From positions 310,001 through 374,000 of the forward strand of contig JAPDRO010000001.1 in NCBI GenBank assembly GCA_030247885.1: a stretch of DNA of 64,000 nucleotides, written 5' to 3'. Positions 46,719-59,400 of the stretch are shown piece by piece. The DNA is from Taxawa tesnikishii (nom. ined.) (lineage: Eukaryota > Ascomycota > Dothideomycetes > Dothideales). How positions within the stretch are numbered: the first letter of the stretch is position 1; every line of letters starts with the position of its first letter. The notes beneath the pieces are model-generated. The model did not search any database, was not told the origin of the DNA, and was given only the letters and a program-made list of their open reading frames with translations. The translations under genes and the position numbers were made by a program.

Positions 46719-49285
46719 GCGACTAGGCGCTGCATCTGGGTGGAGGATTGAATGACTGATGCCTGATGCGTGGAGAGGCCAGCTGTCTTGCGGGAGAGGC
46801 GGTCACTTTATGAGAATGCCAGCTGTTCATTCAGGGAAGCCGCGGGGGAAGGGGGAATTGCGCCTTCTTTATGCTTGGGGGCTGAGCCACCGCGCCGGAA
46901 CCGCAGTCCACGTAATCGCTAAGCGAGCCACTGAGACCACCGAGACCACTGAGGCGCCCGCTCCAGTCAGCCCCTGGAATGCGCATCCCTTACCGCTGCA
47001 TAACTCCACTCACACACCACACCGCAACAATACGACCGCTGCACAAACACGGGACAAATACACAATAGACCTGGACATGCCTCCTGATTTTCAGCTGATC
47101 AATCACCAATCACACATCCACCTTGCCTTCGAGATGCTTCTCTACCGCCGCAGACACGGATAAGCCATTCTCAGCGTCGTCTGACCCACGTGCACCGCCA
47201 CGAGGTAGTCCGGAACCTTTACAGATTCCATACATAGGACTTCTGGGTAAAGTCTCCTCGGTGCAAGGGACACCGCAGGCTCCACGATAATACCTCCCCT
47301 CTTTTGGTTTTTTGCGTCGATTCACTCGTGTGAGACGAGCTCCGGTCACGGAGGCACATTCTTATAATCGTGACAAAGCTCTATTGATACGGCCTTCCAC
47401 CTGTACATGCGACTGCATTGTCAGCACAGCCCCGTGTTAGCCTTTTTGAACATCTGGTTTCAAACCCTTGCATCTTACTGCGAAGACCCTGCAGGCAAAG
47501 ACTCGTCTCACCTCATGGTCTGGAAAGCGTCCCGACATTGCCGTTGAGCAAAAGTAAGAAATACAGCTCTCAACCAAAGCAGCACCGTTGTTAGGGGCGA
47601 GGTACTACTCTGCATTAGCCCTGCACTTTGACACCATGCCCGTGCCCCCGCTGTTTTACGCCTTCGCGGAGTAGTTACTCACCCTGACGCCAATCCGCGG
47701 CCTACTCCTTACAGCCATCATAGTGGCGTAGGCTGCAAGCTTAGGGCTTACTTGCAATGGTTAGCTCAATCCTGTTCAGGTCCAGCGCCTTTATGTTGTC
47801 CTTATCCTCCAAATGGTCCGTAGAGTAAAGACAACCGCCACCACGCACAAGACCTGAACAGGTTACTACCAAGGTGCCTTCTCGGAAATATAACCTTTAT
47901 CAGGATTGCCATTCTCTTCGAGTTCAAAGGGTCTTCCTACCATGTCATCGCATCATTCGGACCAAGCACTCAACACCCACAACTTTGTCTATCCCTCGAC
48001 GAAGATGTTCTAGATTTGCTGCCAGCATTGCGATAATGCCCGCTTCCTGAAGTTCCGAGTGCACTGCAGAAACATCGTCTCAATGCCATTCCGCCTTTGC
48101 GCCACTGATCGAGCACAGTCCGCTGGTAAAGAAACAGGTCGCCGTGACTTGTCGAAAATGCTTCGGTCTTGCTCTGGCGGGCATATGTCTCCTCAATCCT
48201 TTCAGCAGCGGGTAGTACTCTCAGCTGTAGATTTCGCACTGAAAAAAAAGCTCAATATACCCCGTGCGTCCCTCACAGAAACTTGGTCAACAATCGAGGC
48301 ATGTGAAAGAGGCTGAAATCAATGTTTCATCCTGTGGGACTTTGGCCGTCTTACCCGTGTCTAATTTGCTCATCATATTTACCAAACGAAGAGAGTAGTG
48401 GTGAGGACGGTTCTTTGTGTTTCGGCAGCGGACCTTGCGGGCGAGGACGAGACTGGAGTCGCTAAACCCTAGGGAGCCCTCGATGAAAGTATCACAGACG
48501 CCGAGGTTGTATGATCACCTCCGGGAGAAACATCCAACCGGTTGTTGAACCGCTTCTCGGGAGGATCCAAGGACCTGGTGTAGACCATCTGGCGAGCCCG
48601 GACAACAGGCGAGGAATCGCGACAGTACAAGCACGGTGTTACGGTATCGTCGAGATGGTACTGTGGACTTGTCTTCGAGTGTTAACTCGTTTCGGGAGAG
48701 TTTGCTAAGGGGCTGCTGGTGGGCCTGGTGCGAATTATCGAAGGCATGCGTGGATTGGAGAAACGAACGAGGGTGCTCGAGGACTGCCTTGACAAAGGCC
48801 GCGGACGGGATAAGAGTAACAGCGGCTAGGAACCCCTTCCTTCAGAGATCGATCTGTGACTGATCAACTGATGGAGGCCGAAACTCGCCGCACAAAAACC
48901 TAATGATGGTGAAGTCCAAGTTTTACGACTGGAAGAGCAGCAGGGTATCAATAGCTTTGTCTGCGTATATGTTCGCTAGGACTACGCTGAAAATAGCGGT
49001 GAGTGAGAGCTTGACGATAGCTCTTTGCTGGTATACCAGGTACTTACGTCTCGACTCCATGGAGTGAGATGCTCCATTCATCGCACTCATTGTCGTCTCG
49101 GTACAAGGCTTTTGCGTACAGCACACCAAGATACGAGGTAGGTTTGATTGACATCTGACTACAATATATACAGAGAAACTTTTGATCATTCCATCAGAAC
49201 GTGCATGCTCACAGAGCACCACATTGTCCGATCAATGTTACCATCAATCACCCGCGTCAGATCGTTCTAGCGATCGGCCAGCAAT
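46719..49285. other. Gene-poor 2.6 kb region
   Basis: It lies upstream of HAC1, whose mRNAs often carry long 5' leaders, and reaches to the 3' end of the expansin-like gene. I found no protein family, tRNA or transposon signature. ORFs are short, on both strands. A GAGACCAC-type direct repeat occurs near 46930-46955 and an inverted repeat at 47771-47862 (separate entry). Confidence 0.5.
47771..47862. repeat. 12-bp inverted repeat enclosing 68 bp
   Basis: CCTGTTCAGGTC at 47771-47782 is answered by its exact complement GACCTGAACAGG at 47851-47862. It could form a stem-loop or be the ends of a tiny MITE-like element. No clear target-site duplication is visible. Confidence 0.6.
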
Positions 49286-49878
49286 CTAGTGCTTAACGGT
49301 ACCAGACCATTGAGAGCAGCTGACCTGGGTAGCAGTGCCAACACCGAGGCCAACACCGGAGTTTCCGAACAAGGCCTTGCTGGCACCAGAGTCGATGCAG
49401 GTGTCGAAGTTGAGGTTAGCACCGTACTGGTTGGTGCCGGTGAGCCCGTTCTGGGCGCAGAGAGGGTTGCCGGAAGCAGGGCAGAGGTTGGTAACCTGGA
49501 CGACGATGGAGTTTCCGGCGTTGGAAACCTTTTTGCCGCTAGAGTCGGTCTGGATGGTGAGCTTCCAGCAGGTGCCGCAGGCTGGACCAGCGCCAGCACC
49601 TGGGCCGACGCCGAACTCGTTCTGCGAGACGGCGGCGGAGTAGCCGGGGAGGTGTAGAAACCGCAGGCGGTAGTAGCGACGTTGCAGTTGCCGGAGCCTG
49701 GTAAACCGGTAAGTTTCTGTTTCGACGTGGGATCTGGTTTGTGACTGAGAGTAAGGAAGGAGACGGACTAACCCCAAGTGTCGGTGCTACCGTATTGGGT
49801 GAAAGATGCCTTGTAGGTGGTGGCAGCCTGGGCGGCGCCGAAGGCAGCGGTAATGAGGACAAGGGCCTTGGAGAACAT
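49286..49878 (-). CDS. Secreted expansin/EG45-like double-psi beta-barrel protein
   Basis: A small extracellular protein of the expansin/GH45-like superfamily, acting on or near cell-wall polysaccharide; several fungal relatives are effectors or cell-wall looseners. A signal peptide (MFSKALVLITAAFGAAQA) precedes TTYKASFTQYGSTDTWG. Exon 1 is 49773-49878 and exon 2 49286-49697, split by a 75-nt intron. CGFYTSPGYSAAVSQNEFG, PACGTCWKLTI, VVQVTNLCP and LNFDTCIDSGA mark the barrel, with paired cysteines. Length is 172 residues once a missing base in the G4 run 49646-49649 (C4 in the gene) is restored. I do not see the full GH45 catalytic Asp pair, so enzymatic activity is uncertain. Confidence 0.85.
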
Positions 49879-50880
49879 CTTGGTTTGTGTAACGTGGTAA
49901 AAGCACCAGCCTTAGATCAAGAAGGTTAGGAAGAAGGAATGGATTGTCGTTGGATGGTGATTGAGGGAGCGTGTGGAACAGCAGACTGAACGGACAGATG
50001 GGTTGTACGGCTTGTTATAGGTCGTATCACTCGTCCCTACATCTGTGAAAGACCCTTTCCCATCACACGCTCAGGCACATTAAGATGTGACAGCCTAACC
50101 TTGTCTTTGGATATTTCATCTCCGCAATAGAGTGGATCCGAATCAGTTCTCGAACTCGGGTTCCTTGTTGACGGCGAGGCGTCAGTAATTGAGCCGTTTT
50201 TCTGGGGCCTTTAACCAAGCTTCTTAGACAAAAGCCACGCCGCTGCAAGAGGTCCTTGCAAGAGACCCAGGCTAAGATCTGGTGGACAGTGCTGTCTGTT
50301 AGAGAGTGGAAATGATCTTCCCCGTTCATGTTCGCACGTCATGGAAACGTTGTTTATAGCAGGCTAAAGTGGCATCCGATTTTCCATGAGATCTCGTCGA
50401 TGGCCGGCAAGAGGATGGATGACAGTGACGTATCTGTGGTTACCGATGATCGTTATGAGAGCGCAGGGATAGTAGGCGCAGGTGACATGATTAATCTGAG
50501 ACGGCGGTTTCTGACAGCTCCCCGCAGCGGATCGTCGGAAACCGGACCCTTGCGCCCTCAGAATTCAACCGCTGAGAGGGTCCTGCATGCCGACCATGTG
50601 CGTTCTTCGATTGGGGGCAAGTGATCGCTCCGGTCTCCATGCAGCTAGTCGCAATGTTGCTTTACGCAGAGTGCCGCGGTATGTAATTCCTGCAAGTCAG
50701 GCGCTTTTTGCGATCAATGTTTTCCCAATCTCTTTCTGGACGCGCATGCAGAATGCACTACTAGATCGTGGGTGCATGGGTTCTAGAGTTGTGTCGCACC
50801 TTACACGGGTGACAGCACGTTCTGAAGCATGCCATGGTCTGGAGCATGACCATACGCTCCACTATCGTCCGTTCTCGATG
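49879..50880. other. Intergenic, no gene recognised
   Basis: 1 kb between the expansin-like gene and the 3' end of the TDT transporter. ORFs on the plus strand (50587 onward) are antisense to the transporter's last exon. Nothing else was recognised. Confidence 0.5.
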
Positions 50881-52746
50881 TCATGTCTGCGATTCCGGTT
50901 CAACGTCGACCTGACGTGGATCGCCTTGCCTGACACTGTGCTGTGCATCTCTGCGTTGCCCTTCTTGGGCCACCTGGATATCTGTCTTCCAGCCACCTTC
51001 GTCACGGTCTTCTTGCTTCTGCGGCCAGAGTATCTCTTTCTGAATGACTGCGCGGACCATGCTGCCGAAGACAAATATCCACATGCAAATGAGCAAGCAT
51101 GTCATGACACAACCCAGTATTCGAATCGCTCTGTTGTTGAGGGCTCGTGCTACCGCGAACGTTGCAGTGGTGAGAGCGGTGTTCGGAAAGACGAAGCTGT
51201 ACCAGGTCTACAAATATTACCGGACCGTTTGTTGTGTTGTCTCTCAACGACTTACCATCGCAAAGTTCATCTTGTGGGTGCCAACGCAGGACCAGTGAGC
51301 GCCAACCGAGACGATGAAGAAGAAAAATGCCAATCTAGCCACGGAGTATCAGTATGCCATAGGATGAGCAACAGCGAGCGGGACTCACCCCCAAAGCCAG
51401 AGCCCAACCCAGTTGGCAACAACCATCGATATCGTTCCCGCAAGGTCTCCTGCACCCATGAAGTTTGGTGGTATCACCCGAGGGAGATTGCGTGCCATGT
51501 TGATGATCCCCGAGATCGTGAAGCCGGATGGACCGACACTGACAAACATTCCTGGTCGAAGGCTTTCCTTTGGCAGTTTTTGTGTCATCAACCGGTAGAG
51601 GAAGGCTGAGTAGATCATGAACGAAACACAGAAGCCGATTCCTTGGAAGACGAAGCCACCAACAATGATATCAAGGCCTTTGTCACCTTGGAAATCAGAT
51701 GAGAGTACACCCGCGTGCGGACCTACAACCAGGAGAGGGTAGGCAGGAAAGATCCAAATAGGAGTCATTTGCGATATGGTGAAAGTCTGAGTTGACCACC
51801 TGCAGGTTGTCAGACCTAGCACATGCCTCAAACGGCGCAAAGGCGTAGGTGTAAGACTTACATGATCAGGTAGATCCCACAAGTGAACATCATCGCAAGG
51901 CCACAGTAGACCCAGAACATGACAAACATCACATCTTTGAGCCAAGGACCAGTCTTTCCTGTCGAAGTACCATATTGGCTGATATTGATGAGGATGGTAC
52001 CCAGACTAATCACGGAAGCCGGGACAAACAGACTCTCTGTCGGATGTTTCAATGATGCCACAAAGGTAGACGGATACAGTCGAAACCGGAGGCTTATCAT
52101 AGTTGTGTTGAAGATGAACAAAACGATGTTAAACAGGAAGAAGATGCATCCGATAGCGTATCGGCCGTGAAAATCGAATGGAACTGCAGGGAATGTTAGC
52201 TTCCACCTAGCTCGCCCTGGCGTGGCACATGGATGGCAGAACACACCACTCCAGAGAACGTTTGCAATGCCGCCCTGTTCAGTATCGGTTAGCCCCAACC
52301 TCTGTACAAGGCAATTGAGCACGTGCCGTGGCCATTGTCATCGTAAACCTGCAGGTACAACATCAGCTATGAAACCAGCTACAAACAACAACACCGCAGG
52401 CCTCGTTGCATCTTCTGTCCTCTTCTTCGCCCGGTCCGCCCCTTTCACCCTCACATCGCTCTTTGCAGAATCTCGCCCATCAAGCTTAGCTCTCCGGCGC
52501 GAAGCAAACTCACCAGGTCCATGTAAAATGCCTGACCCGCTCTCTCCAAGCCAAGTGAAAGTCGACATCTCTGAATTTGCCCTGGCCGCTTTTCGTTTCT
52601 TTCCCGGTCTCTGTATCCAGACTCGTGGGGCTTCGCAGTGGTATACCGGATCGATGGCGTTGCGGTGACGTGCCAAGTCTCATATCCTCCGGCGACAGAT
52701 TCCTTCCGGCATCACGTTCCACGTCTTGCTGCTTTCTTCTAGCCAT
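50881..52746 (-). CDS. TDT-family transporter (C4-dicarboxylate/malate or sulfite exporter type)
   Basis: A ten-helix plasma-membrane carrier of the tellurite-resistance/dicarboxylate family, which includes yeast Ssu1 and fission yeast Mae1. Seven exons join in frame to 473 residues: 52514-52746, 52327-52348, 52247-52274, 51862-52183, 51389-51799, 51256-51334, 50881-51207. The hydrophilic N-terminus leads into HFTWTWFTMTMATGGIANVLW, the family's first helix, spread over three small exons. Other helices include IGCIFFLFNIVLFIFNTTM, MFVMFWVYCGLAMMFTCGIY and LIVGGFVFQGIGFCVSFM-like sequence, then WYSFVFPNTALTTAT near the end. The intron 52275-52326 must be GC-AG to keep the frame. Motif spacing fits the malate-type branch better than Ssu1, but the substrate is inference. 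Confidence 0.85.
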
Positions 52747-53488
52747 AACATCTGTCTGCTGCCGCCGGGTGCGTCAATGTACAGCAACTGCGTCTCTGAA
52801 AATCGACGCGCTTGTAGGATGCCTGTGTCAAAGGTTTCTATAGAAGAAGAGCAGCAGCCTTTAGGACATAGCACCAACCCGAATTTTCTCTCCACGCTGA
52901 AAGATGCGTAGAAAGGTGGACGCAAGTTGAGAAGATGATGCGCTAGGGCTCCATAATAGAGCCCAGTAGGTCATACTGATAAGAGCTTGAGGTGTGTGCC
53001 AGCGGTCCCATGCCCGTTAGCCCGCTTTGCTGTGCCGAGTGCCGATTGAAGCCTTGCGCGTATGTGGAATCAAACATCTCGATTGAGATGTGTATGCTTC
53101 TGCACTGTTGCCGTTTCAGATTGACATTTGTGAGGATACAAAAGGATACAACGACCGAACAGTGCCGAGCAAGAGAAGCCTACAGATGCACCCAAGAATT
53201 ATCAACACATGAAGCAGAGTTTCCCAGCAGCGGGAAAGTCGCAGATCATCAACAACGCCAATGCTACGCACTCTGCGGATCCCCGGAAACTAGCTGCCGA
53301 ACATCTAATTCTGCCACAACAGCGCCGAGAGCAGCACGAACCGCTGCTAATTCGGTAACAACCACTAAAACACCTTATGCGCCCATCCCATCCGCAACCC
53401 AAGCATCCAGCCGCCCGTAGGCGTCTACAGGGCCTACACCATCCCCGAATCTAGCCTCCCATCGATCAGATAACTATCGGCTCTCTAT
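52747..53488. other. Intergenic, no gene recognised
   Basis: 742 bp between the TDT transporter start and the 3' end of TOR. Short ORFs without recognisable features. Confidence 0.5.
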
Positions 53489-56400
53489 TCACCAGAAACT
53501 GCACCAGCCCATGTAGTGCTGACATAGGTTCTCGAGATTAGTCGCCTCGCTCAGAAGTCTCTCGACCTGCTCTTCTATGCCAAGTTCGACGTCCTTTTTG
53601 AAGTCGCGCCCCGTCAGCTTCTCCTTGACGCGAGCCAACACTTGCAGTGCGCGCGCGTTTTGCTCCTCTTTGGCTTCGTTGTCGGGGCCATTCGGCTGCT
53701 GTGCGACGCTCAGACGGCCGCGATTAGGGCGACTTGAGGTGCCTGGTTGGGGAGGTCTCCCATGATAGAACTGCGGCGCGCGGAGGGGAAAGAGGGTTCG
53801 ACTGGGGAACCTTTCTGGCCGAGTCGCCATGTGAGAAGGGGATCGTGGATGAACTGAATTCGCAGTCAGCTTCTATTCAACATGTGCTCCCATGAGTCAC
53901 TTACGGCTTCCAACACAGCAACTAAAGAGTCCTTGTTGTGGCGGATGAGCCTCATGACATGCTCACACGATGTCCGGTATGTGCCTTCGATATTGCTGAC
54001 CTCCATGGCAAAGGTGAGCATTCTTGTCAGACGGAACGGCACGCGCTCCGGGTATTTCTCTCTGTGCATTGCCACCTCGAAACAGTCACCAAAGTCGATG
54101 TGGATGATCTTTCCAGTGTGTTTGTCAAGCATCAGGTTTGACGGATGGCGATCTCCCAAGCCCAGAATGTAGCCCACCATGGACATGACACCAAGCGAAC
54201 GGGTGTAGTTTGTACGACGCTCCAGCCAAGCTTCGGAGCTCTTGCTCTTCAGCCAGAGCACGCGGTACAGATCCTGCCCGGTGGTGTTGTCGAGGGCATA
54301 CCCAAAGACTTCCACCTTCTGCATGAGTGTCAAGTTCTCATAGTCGGGTGCCATCTGCAACATAATCCGGTGTTCGATATTAAGCAAAATCTTTCTGTTC
54401 TCACGGTACTCGCGGATCAAGACGTGCAGGGTGTCACTGTTGGGGACCCACGCAAGCATTCCGGATTGAGTCGACAACGGAATTGCAGCATAACGCTGGA
54501 TATTGAGATGACGCTTCAGACATTCGGGATCGTTCGCTAGCAGTGTATTCACGAGGCCGAATAGCTGCATCACACGCTCATCCTGACGGATATCTTCGTG
54601 TCCCTTCAGAACGAAGGCGTAGATGCGACCATCGCTTCCTTGTAGTTCGATCTTTCTCGGACGCTGCTTGGACTGAATGACATTGGCCACTGGCTTGAAG
54701 GACACAATGGAGACGACTTTCTTGCCGCTGTGGTAGGTGCCCGGAATGGCGAGCTCGAGATCGTGGACGTTTTTGAGCTTGGGAGACACGTACTGCAGGT
54801 CTAAATTTGAAAGTTGCGGCAACTGTCTCTGGATGCGTTTGAAGACGTTGTAGTAGAGATCCCAAGCCTGGTTCAGATCGGCACGGTCTCCCGATTGCTT
54901 GTAGGCGTTGCACCAATCCCTAGCTTCTTGCAGATCTCTTCCAAAACTCTGTATGAACGATATCTCACGGAGTGTCTCCGCTCCTTCGTCCAGCATTCTA
55001 TGCAAAGGCTCAAGAGTGTTGAGCATACCATGGATATCATTGTCACCGAAGAATAGTCTCGAGGCTTCTTCCAACCCTTCGTGCCACTGTTCATGCCAGA
55101 GCACCGCGATACGGATGAGTTCGTGGCTGACAGTGACCGCTTGCCGGCAAAGATCCGGACTGTGCTCTTCCATAGCGGCAAAGACTTCTCGCGCTGCTCT
55201 TGATCGAGCGGGATCATCTGATTTGATGGAAACACTCAGTGGGTAGACCAAAGCCTGAGGGTGTGCTTTACCGACATCGCAGAGCAGGTTGTGGATGCCA
55301 TCTCTGACTAGTTTGTTGGGTTGGTTGATACGTGCGATGAGCTGCGGCATGACTTCCAACCAAGTGTCGACGCTAACGGTGGCAATGCCTTGCTGAATAG
55401 CCGCAGTGACATCCGGGTTATGTCCGTGGGCAAACCACAAAGTCAGCAGCCGAAGAGTGTCTTGCAGCGAACTTGCAGAGTAAAGCTCGATCGACTTGAA
55501 GAACCCCTTGATGGCAGGGATGACATGCTCGTAAACAACATTCGCGGTCACCTGTTCCACGTCGGCGTGCGTAGTTTGGTTAGTCGCCACATTGAAGTTC
55601 GCCAACGCCCAAGAATGCCACGCTTTGTACCAATCCTTATTGTATCGTGTAGCCTGGTGATGCGACTGTAAAATTTCATGAACATGGTCGTCACCGCGGT
55701 ATTGGATCGCGAGCCAATCACCCTGCTTCACGTAACAGCGTGCCAGCAGCCTCTGCCACTCCGCAAGCTGTGCTGCTTCCTTCTGCGGCGATTGCGTGCC
55801 AGGAAGCAAGCCCACAAAATGTGAGCCGTTGACGCCATTAATTCCGTTCGCATTGGGGTTCTGCAAGGCATGTATCCGTTGCTCGTAATCGTCGCGAAGT
55901 CTGCTGGTAAGATCACGTAGACCGGCTAGCGCCATGTGGGAGTAGCCGTTCGCCCACATGTACTTGAAGACCGCATATTGTACCGGATAAGGAGCCTTGA
56001 GGGCCTTCTCTTGCGCTTCCGGCGTCATCAGGCTGCCATGAGACCCCAGAAGGGAGTTGAGTGATTTCTCCGCAAGCCCGTTACGTTGAGCTTTCCGGCA
56101 TATGCTGGCGAACTTGATGTACATCTCCATGTTTTCCGTTGGGGTGATGACAAGCGCGCGGACCTTGAGCATGCGCTGCCACACCTCAACGTTGCGCTGA
56201 CAACCCTTCAACCGCTTGCTCCAAGTATGGCGCATACGCTCCTGCTTCAGAGGGTCTTGTGCGTTCTGCTTGTAAGTGATTATCTCTTCAAGCTCAGCGA
56301 GCATCTGCACTCTGACCACAACGCCGTAGGCTCTTGTGTAGGACTCTCCGAGAAGCGCACTCAGCTCAGTGTCCAGACCGTCTCGCGCCATCTTGATATG

Positions 56401-59400
56401 AGCGTGTGCATCTTCAAACTGGTTCCGATGAATGGAGAGGATAGCACCAAAGAAAGAACGATCCGGCGAGTGTAGCTTCATCACCGACAAGTAGGTATCC
56501 ATAAGCTCCCATTGACCCATGCCCCAAGCAGCGGCTGCGGCCAGAGCAGCAATATTTTTGCGGTTCTCCGAGGACGCTTGCATCCATTTCTCTTGAGCGA
56601 GAGAAGAGAGAACATCCCACTCACCCAAGGCGTGAAGACAACGCATCTTGCCCATAATGACTTCAAATGAGCTTGGCTCCTCTCTTTCACGCCTTTGATA
56701 GGCAGTAAGAGCTTCTTCCCATCGTTGCAGCTTCTCGAACCAGGTTTCCTTGATCTCAACGTCGGCATAGCCCTGCGCTTTCCGTAGGATACCGAACGCT
56801 GCGTCCGTCTGTTGAAGCTGGTTGTTGATACTGATGAGAGCCTCGACAGCGCTGGCGTTCTGCTCAGCGTTGAACTCGAGCTCTTTGTAGTGTAGGGCTT
56901 TGGCGAAAGCGTGGCACTTTGCCGCATACATTCCGAGCGTGCGAACATCGATCGGCAGGGCCTTATCATCATGCTCCATGAACTCTGCTAGATTCAAGAG
57001 TATCTGGAGGATTTCGGGCGGTATGTGAGGAGAAGTAATTGCGGTCTCGATCGCGCGGACGAGCTCTTCCTGGTATTGATCATATAGTTCTGTCCAACAA
57101 GAGATGAAAGCAGAGTTGAACAATGTCCGGGCGATTGGGCTGTAAATGTTGGCCAATGGTGTGCACGCCCTCAGCGCCTGCTGAGGCGACTCTCTAAGAA
57201 GCTCGACGCTGAAGCGGCGTATCCACTCCTGCCAATCCTCCTTCGTGGACTTGGCGGAAGCTTCCCAGGCATTTTTAAGATGCTGCTGGTTGACAGCAAG
57301 CTTCTTCGTCGCAATCTCAGTATAGATCTGGTCATCATCGTCATCGGCATATCGCTCGCTAGGGCTCAGGTCCTGCGGCAGAGGTTCGCCCTTTTGTAGT
57401 TTGCTGACAATCAATGCATAATTCGCGTGAGGTACCTTGTGCATAACCAGAATCTTGTTGATGGTAGGGACGAAGTGAATGTAGTCCGGCCCAAGCTGGA
57501 AAATAAGCGCACACAACGTTTCGAGAGCGGCTTGTTTCAGGTTGTTGTCGTGTCCAGCCAGCACTCGAGAGAGAGGGTGGATGATCTTTGCAGCGAACTC
57601 AGAGATGTTGACCTGCCGCGACAGCTTGCCAACAGTCTCAATGGCCACTTTTCGTATGCTTAAAGGCTGGCCAGGCTTCTCGAATATGCGCACAATGACC
57701 GGAATGATGAGGTGCATGTATTCCTCAGCACTTGAACCAAACACGAGGAAAGCATGCAGCACTCTTTCCGAAGGCAGTCGACGCGGGGTAACGTCTTGAT
57801 CAAGAACCCCCAGCATGAGAGGGAGGATACTTGCAAGGTAGATCTTGAATTCGCCCTCTAGCGAGCGTGCTATGGCCTCAATGAGAGACAGCATCGTTGG
57901 CTGATAAGGTGAGTTCTCAGTCCAGAAGTCCTGAACAGTGAGCAGGATCTCTGGAAGGAATGGCCGGATGTGCTGCCGGACGATCCGAACAAGTTGACTG
58001 AGCTGATTGAAGTAGCCTTCCACCCGTCCAGCTGGTGCATCACGGATCACTAGCAAAATCCCGGAGACGACTTGCCGTAGGAAGCTGACGCATTTCAAGC
58101 CCATAGTAGCGTAGATGTTCATCACTGCGTCTACAGCAGCTGAGTGGTACTGTGCAAGTGTTGGCTCTTTCAGCATATCCATCAGAGTGTTTATGACCAT
58201 TGTCGGATAGTAGTCTTCGTGTGACGGGGTCATGCCCTCTATCATTAGGCCAACATCTGTGATGGTTTCGGATTCCGCAGCAAGCTGACTCTCTGGAGAC
58301 TGCTCCATAACCTGGTGCTTGTATGGATCAAAAGCACCAAGTATACCCATGAGCCTAATGGTTTCTCGTCGTAAATCTCCAGGCGGCTCCTCTCTGACGA
58401 TCTCTACCAGAATGGTCAGAAGCTCGGGGTGCTCCGTGTACGGCTCAATAACATATCCAGAATTGCTTGCAAGTTGACCAAGAGTTCTGAGGGCCGCCAT
58501 TCGCTTAGCGACAGATCCAAGATCCTTGAGACTGTCTATGATAATCTTCATCAGCTCCGGGATGTATCGTACCATATCCTCGCCGCCAACAGTCGCGAGG
58601 TCACCTATAGCTTTGAGGCTGGTCGCAGCGACCTCTGGGTTTGGATCCTGGGTCTTCGGTAACAAAACTGTAACCATTGGGTCGACATAAGGCTTGATGA
58701 GCTTTGAGGATGCGCCCACCAGATGACTGATCAAGCGGGCGCTCTCTTCCTTGTTGCGCGCACTGTTCGAATATTCAATTTCCGTCAGTAATTGAATAAG
58801 GACTTTGCGTAGTGAGGGGAAAACGTAGGCCGGGTTGACGGAGGTCAAGCGCCCAATGATTGTCATGGCGGCCTCTCGAATAGGCAGAATCTCATCGTTC
58901 AGCGCAAGGAACAGTGTCCTGACGTTCTCAGCCTTTGCAAGGTGGCGGTCGAAGCGAGTGTCCAGCGACATGAGGACGGTACAACGGATGTCCGATTCGG
59001 GATCTGCAACACCAACTGTGAGGAGTTTCTCGATAACATCGCTGACAACCTGCAGGGAGTGGTGACTTGTTTGATAGACTATCGGATCCCGGACGAACAG
59101 CTGACAGCAGGTGAGGGCAGCAGCTTTCCGGATCTTCGGATCGTCATCCTCTACGTATCGAATCGCAACGTCTCTCACGAACTCGTTGAGGACGTGACCA
59201 GAGAAGTCGAAGCTGCCTAAAGTGTGCAATGCAAGCGCGACTTCAGCATCCTTGTGGTCAAGATGCTGTGGATCCCGCTGATCTCGAACTTCTCTTGTGT
59301 ATATAGGTGGCAGAGGAGCGCCATGTGTGGGGTGGCCAGGAAGTTGAAAGGGTCTCCCACAAAGAACCCTACTAATCAGATCGAGTAGCTTTTCCTGGAT

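Noticed and set aside
52275-52326. GT-donor alternative (GTGCTC) for the TDT intron
   Set aside because: It puts the downstream GGIANVLW out of frame.
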